Below, in pieces: positions 5,427 through 5,853 of a stretch of DNA of 5,853 bases. The DNA comes from Planctomycetota bacterium (GTDB lineage Bacteria; Planctomycetota; Brocadiia; JAJRTI01): positions 1 to 5,853 of the forward strand of contig JAJRTI010000061.1 of assembly GCA_024278415.1 (NCBI GenBank). The letters are read 5' to 3'. A program made the translations under genes and the position numbers. The notes below the pieces were generated by a model. It saw only the letters and a list, made by a program, of their open reading frames with translations. It had not been told where the DNA came from and did no database searches. The stretch's first letter is position 1. Each line of letters starts with the position of its first letter.

Positions 5427-5496
5427 GATGGCGGAGCTGCTTCTTACATCGCACACGACAACGAAGAACACCTCAACCCCCTGACGGAGAACCCAC

Positions 5497-5853
5497 ATGC
5501 CGAATCGCCCGCCCAACATCATCGTTTTCATGAGCGACCAAGAGCGCGCGGACGTGGTCAAGAAGGGCCACCCGTGCATCACGCCCTGCGCAGACAAACT
5601 GGCCGAGGAAGGCTTGCTCTTCGACCGCTGCTACACGCCTACCGCGCATAGCTGCCCGGCCCGAGCGTGCTACTTCACTGGGCTTTACCCCAGCCACCAC
5701 GGCATCTACAACAACATCCTCACGCACACTGCCATCGCCGGCGCGATCAACCCGGGTTGCCGCATGTTCAGCGAGAACATGCGCGAGGCCGGCTGGAACC
5801 TCGGCATCACCGGCAAGTGGCACTGCTCCCGCACCGAGAACCCGGAGGACCGC
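5497..5853 (+). CDS. Sulfatase (formylglycine-dependent, serine type), 3' end outside window
   Basis: These are the first 119 residues of an alkaline-phosphatase-superfamily sulfatase, which hydrolyses sulfate esters, often on sulfated glycans in this kind of genome. NIIVFMSDQERADVV (7-21) is the first strand with probable metal ligands Asp14 and Gln15. The active-site signature is HSCPARACYFTGLYPSHHG (51-69). The C-x-P-x-R spacing puts Ser52 at the formylglycine position (S-C-P-A-R), so it is a serine-type enzyme, which in known cases is matured by a radical-SAM anaerobic sulfatase-maturating enzyme. GITGKWH (103-109) is the conserved GKWH Lys/His segment. GGAG at 5486-5489, 7 nt upstream, supports ATG 5497, and an in-frame TGA at 5482 rules out an earlier start. 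No signal peptide is present, so the enzyme may act in the cytoplasm. The C-terminal part lies beyond the window. Confidence 0.93.
   Translation, partial: MPNRPPNIIVFMSDQERADVVKKGHPCITPCADKLAEEGLLFDRCYTPTAHSCPARACYFTGLYPSHHGIYNNILTHTAIAGAINPGCRMFSENMREAGWNLGITGKWHCSRTENPEDR

Larger units (their letters stand above)
4439..5430 (+). mobile_element. Putative 992-bp element: inverted hexamer repeats around a four-helix-bundle gene
   Basis: The outer 34 bp at each end (4439-4472 and 5397-5430) are inverted copies matching at 30 of 34 positions. The outermost 16 differ at one base: CATCTTACTCTTGGTC on the left, the complement of GACTAAGAGTAAGATG on the right. Complementarity stops beyond these points, which defines the ends. 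The interior holds one gene (4495-5286) and the long right-hand hexamer array. No transposase, reverse transcriptase or recombinase is encoded, and I find no clear target-site duplication. The protein family is the one carried by intervening sequences in 23S rRNA genes, which also have complementary ends. Reading this as a related intergenic element is inference. The alternative is a repeat array that spread around a resident gene. Confidence 0.5.

Noticed and set aside
4439..5430. Diversity-generating retroelement, since Avd shares the four-helix-bundle fold
   Set aside because: No reverse transcriptase, template repeat or variable repeat is visible in the window.
4430..5440. Target-site duplication around the putative element
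   Set aside because: Bases just outside 4439 (CCCCCT) and 5430 (GCGGAG) do not match as a direct repeat.
5258..5533. Forward open frame with an Arg-Val repeat peptide through the array
   Set aside because: It is the hexamer array read in one frame, with no gene-like sequence outside it.
4968..5597. Reverse-strand open frame of 209 codons with a long Leu/Val tract
   Set aside because: The hydrophobic tract is the array in translation, and both ends lie antisense to well-supported genes.

Overview
The window is high-GC bacterial DNA. Every convincing gene reads left to right, and starts are often preceded by GGAG or AGGAG. It holds an SGNH hydrolase, a Gfo/Idh/MocA oxidoreductase, a class II aldolase-like protein and a sulfatase, with a free-standing four-helix-bundle gene and several kinds of short intergenic repeat. 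This mix is typical of large environmental genomes of Planctomycetota, Lentisphaerota, Kiritimatiellota or Hydrogenedentota. That placement is inferred from gene content; no rRNA or phylogenetic marker is present.

Layout. At 1-268 is AT-richer sequence with a 5'-truncated, frameshifted HigB toxin remnant. An intact HigA antitoxin follows (281-586). A 273-bp gap with only a small GC dyad leads to an SGNH/GDSL hydrolase (860-1432). A 60-bp gap carrying a period-10 CTCTGTG repeat leads to an adenylate-kinase-like P-loop protein (1493-2098). The 185-bp gap at 2099-2283 has two copies of a CCGCCGTACGGCGGA palindrome and a weak promoter candidate. It leads to a divergent class II aldolase-like protein (2284-3186). 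A 174-bp gap rich in TTCC and inverted repeats leads to a Gfo/Idh/MocA oxidoreductase (3361-4398). Next is a 992-bp unit (4439-5430): a tandem four-helix-bundle protein (4495-5286) bracketed by inverted hexamer repeats, with 22 hexamers on the right and 5 on the left. The window ends inside a sulfatase (from 5497) of the serine type.

Function. The aldolase-like protein, the oxidoreductase and the sulfatase fit carbohydrate catabolism, perhaps of sulfated glycans. The gaps of 174 bp and about 1.1 kb argue against one tight operon. The most unusual object is the 4439-5430 unit. It looks like a discrete inserted element whose ends can pair, similar in plan to 23S rRNA intervening sequences (which encode the same protein family) but sitting between metabolic genes. 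The HigBA remnant, the GTAC palindromes and the period-10 repeat show that other small repeats and mobile remnants have collected in these intergenic spaces.
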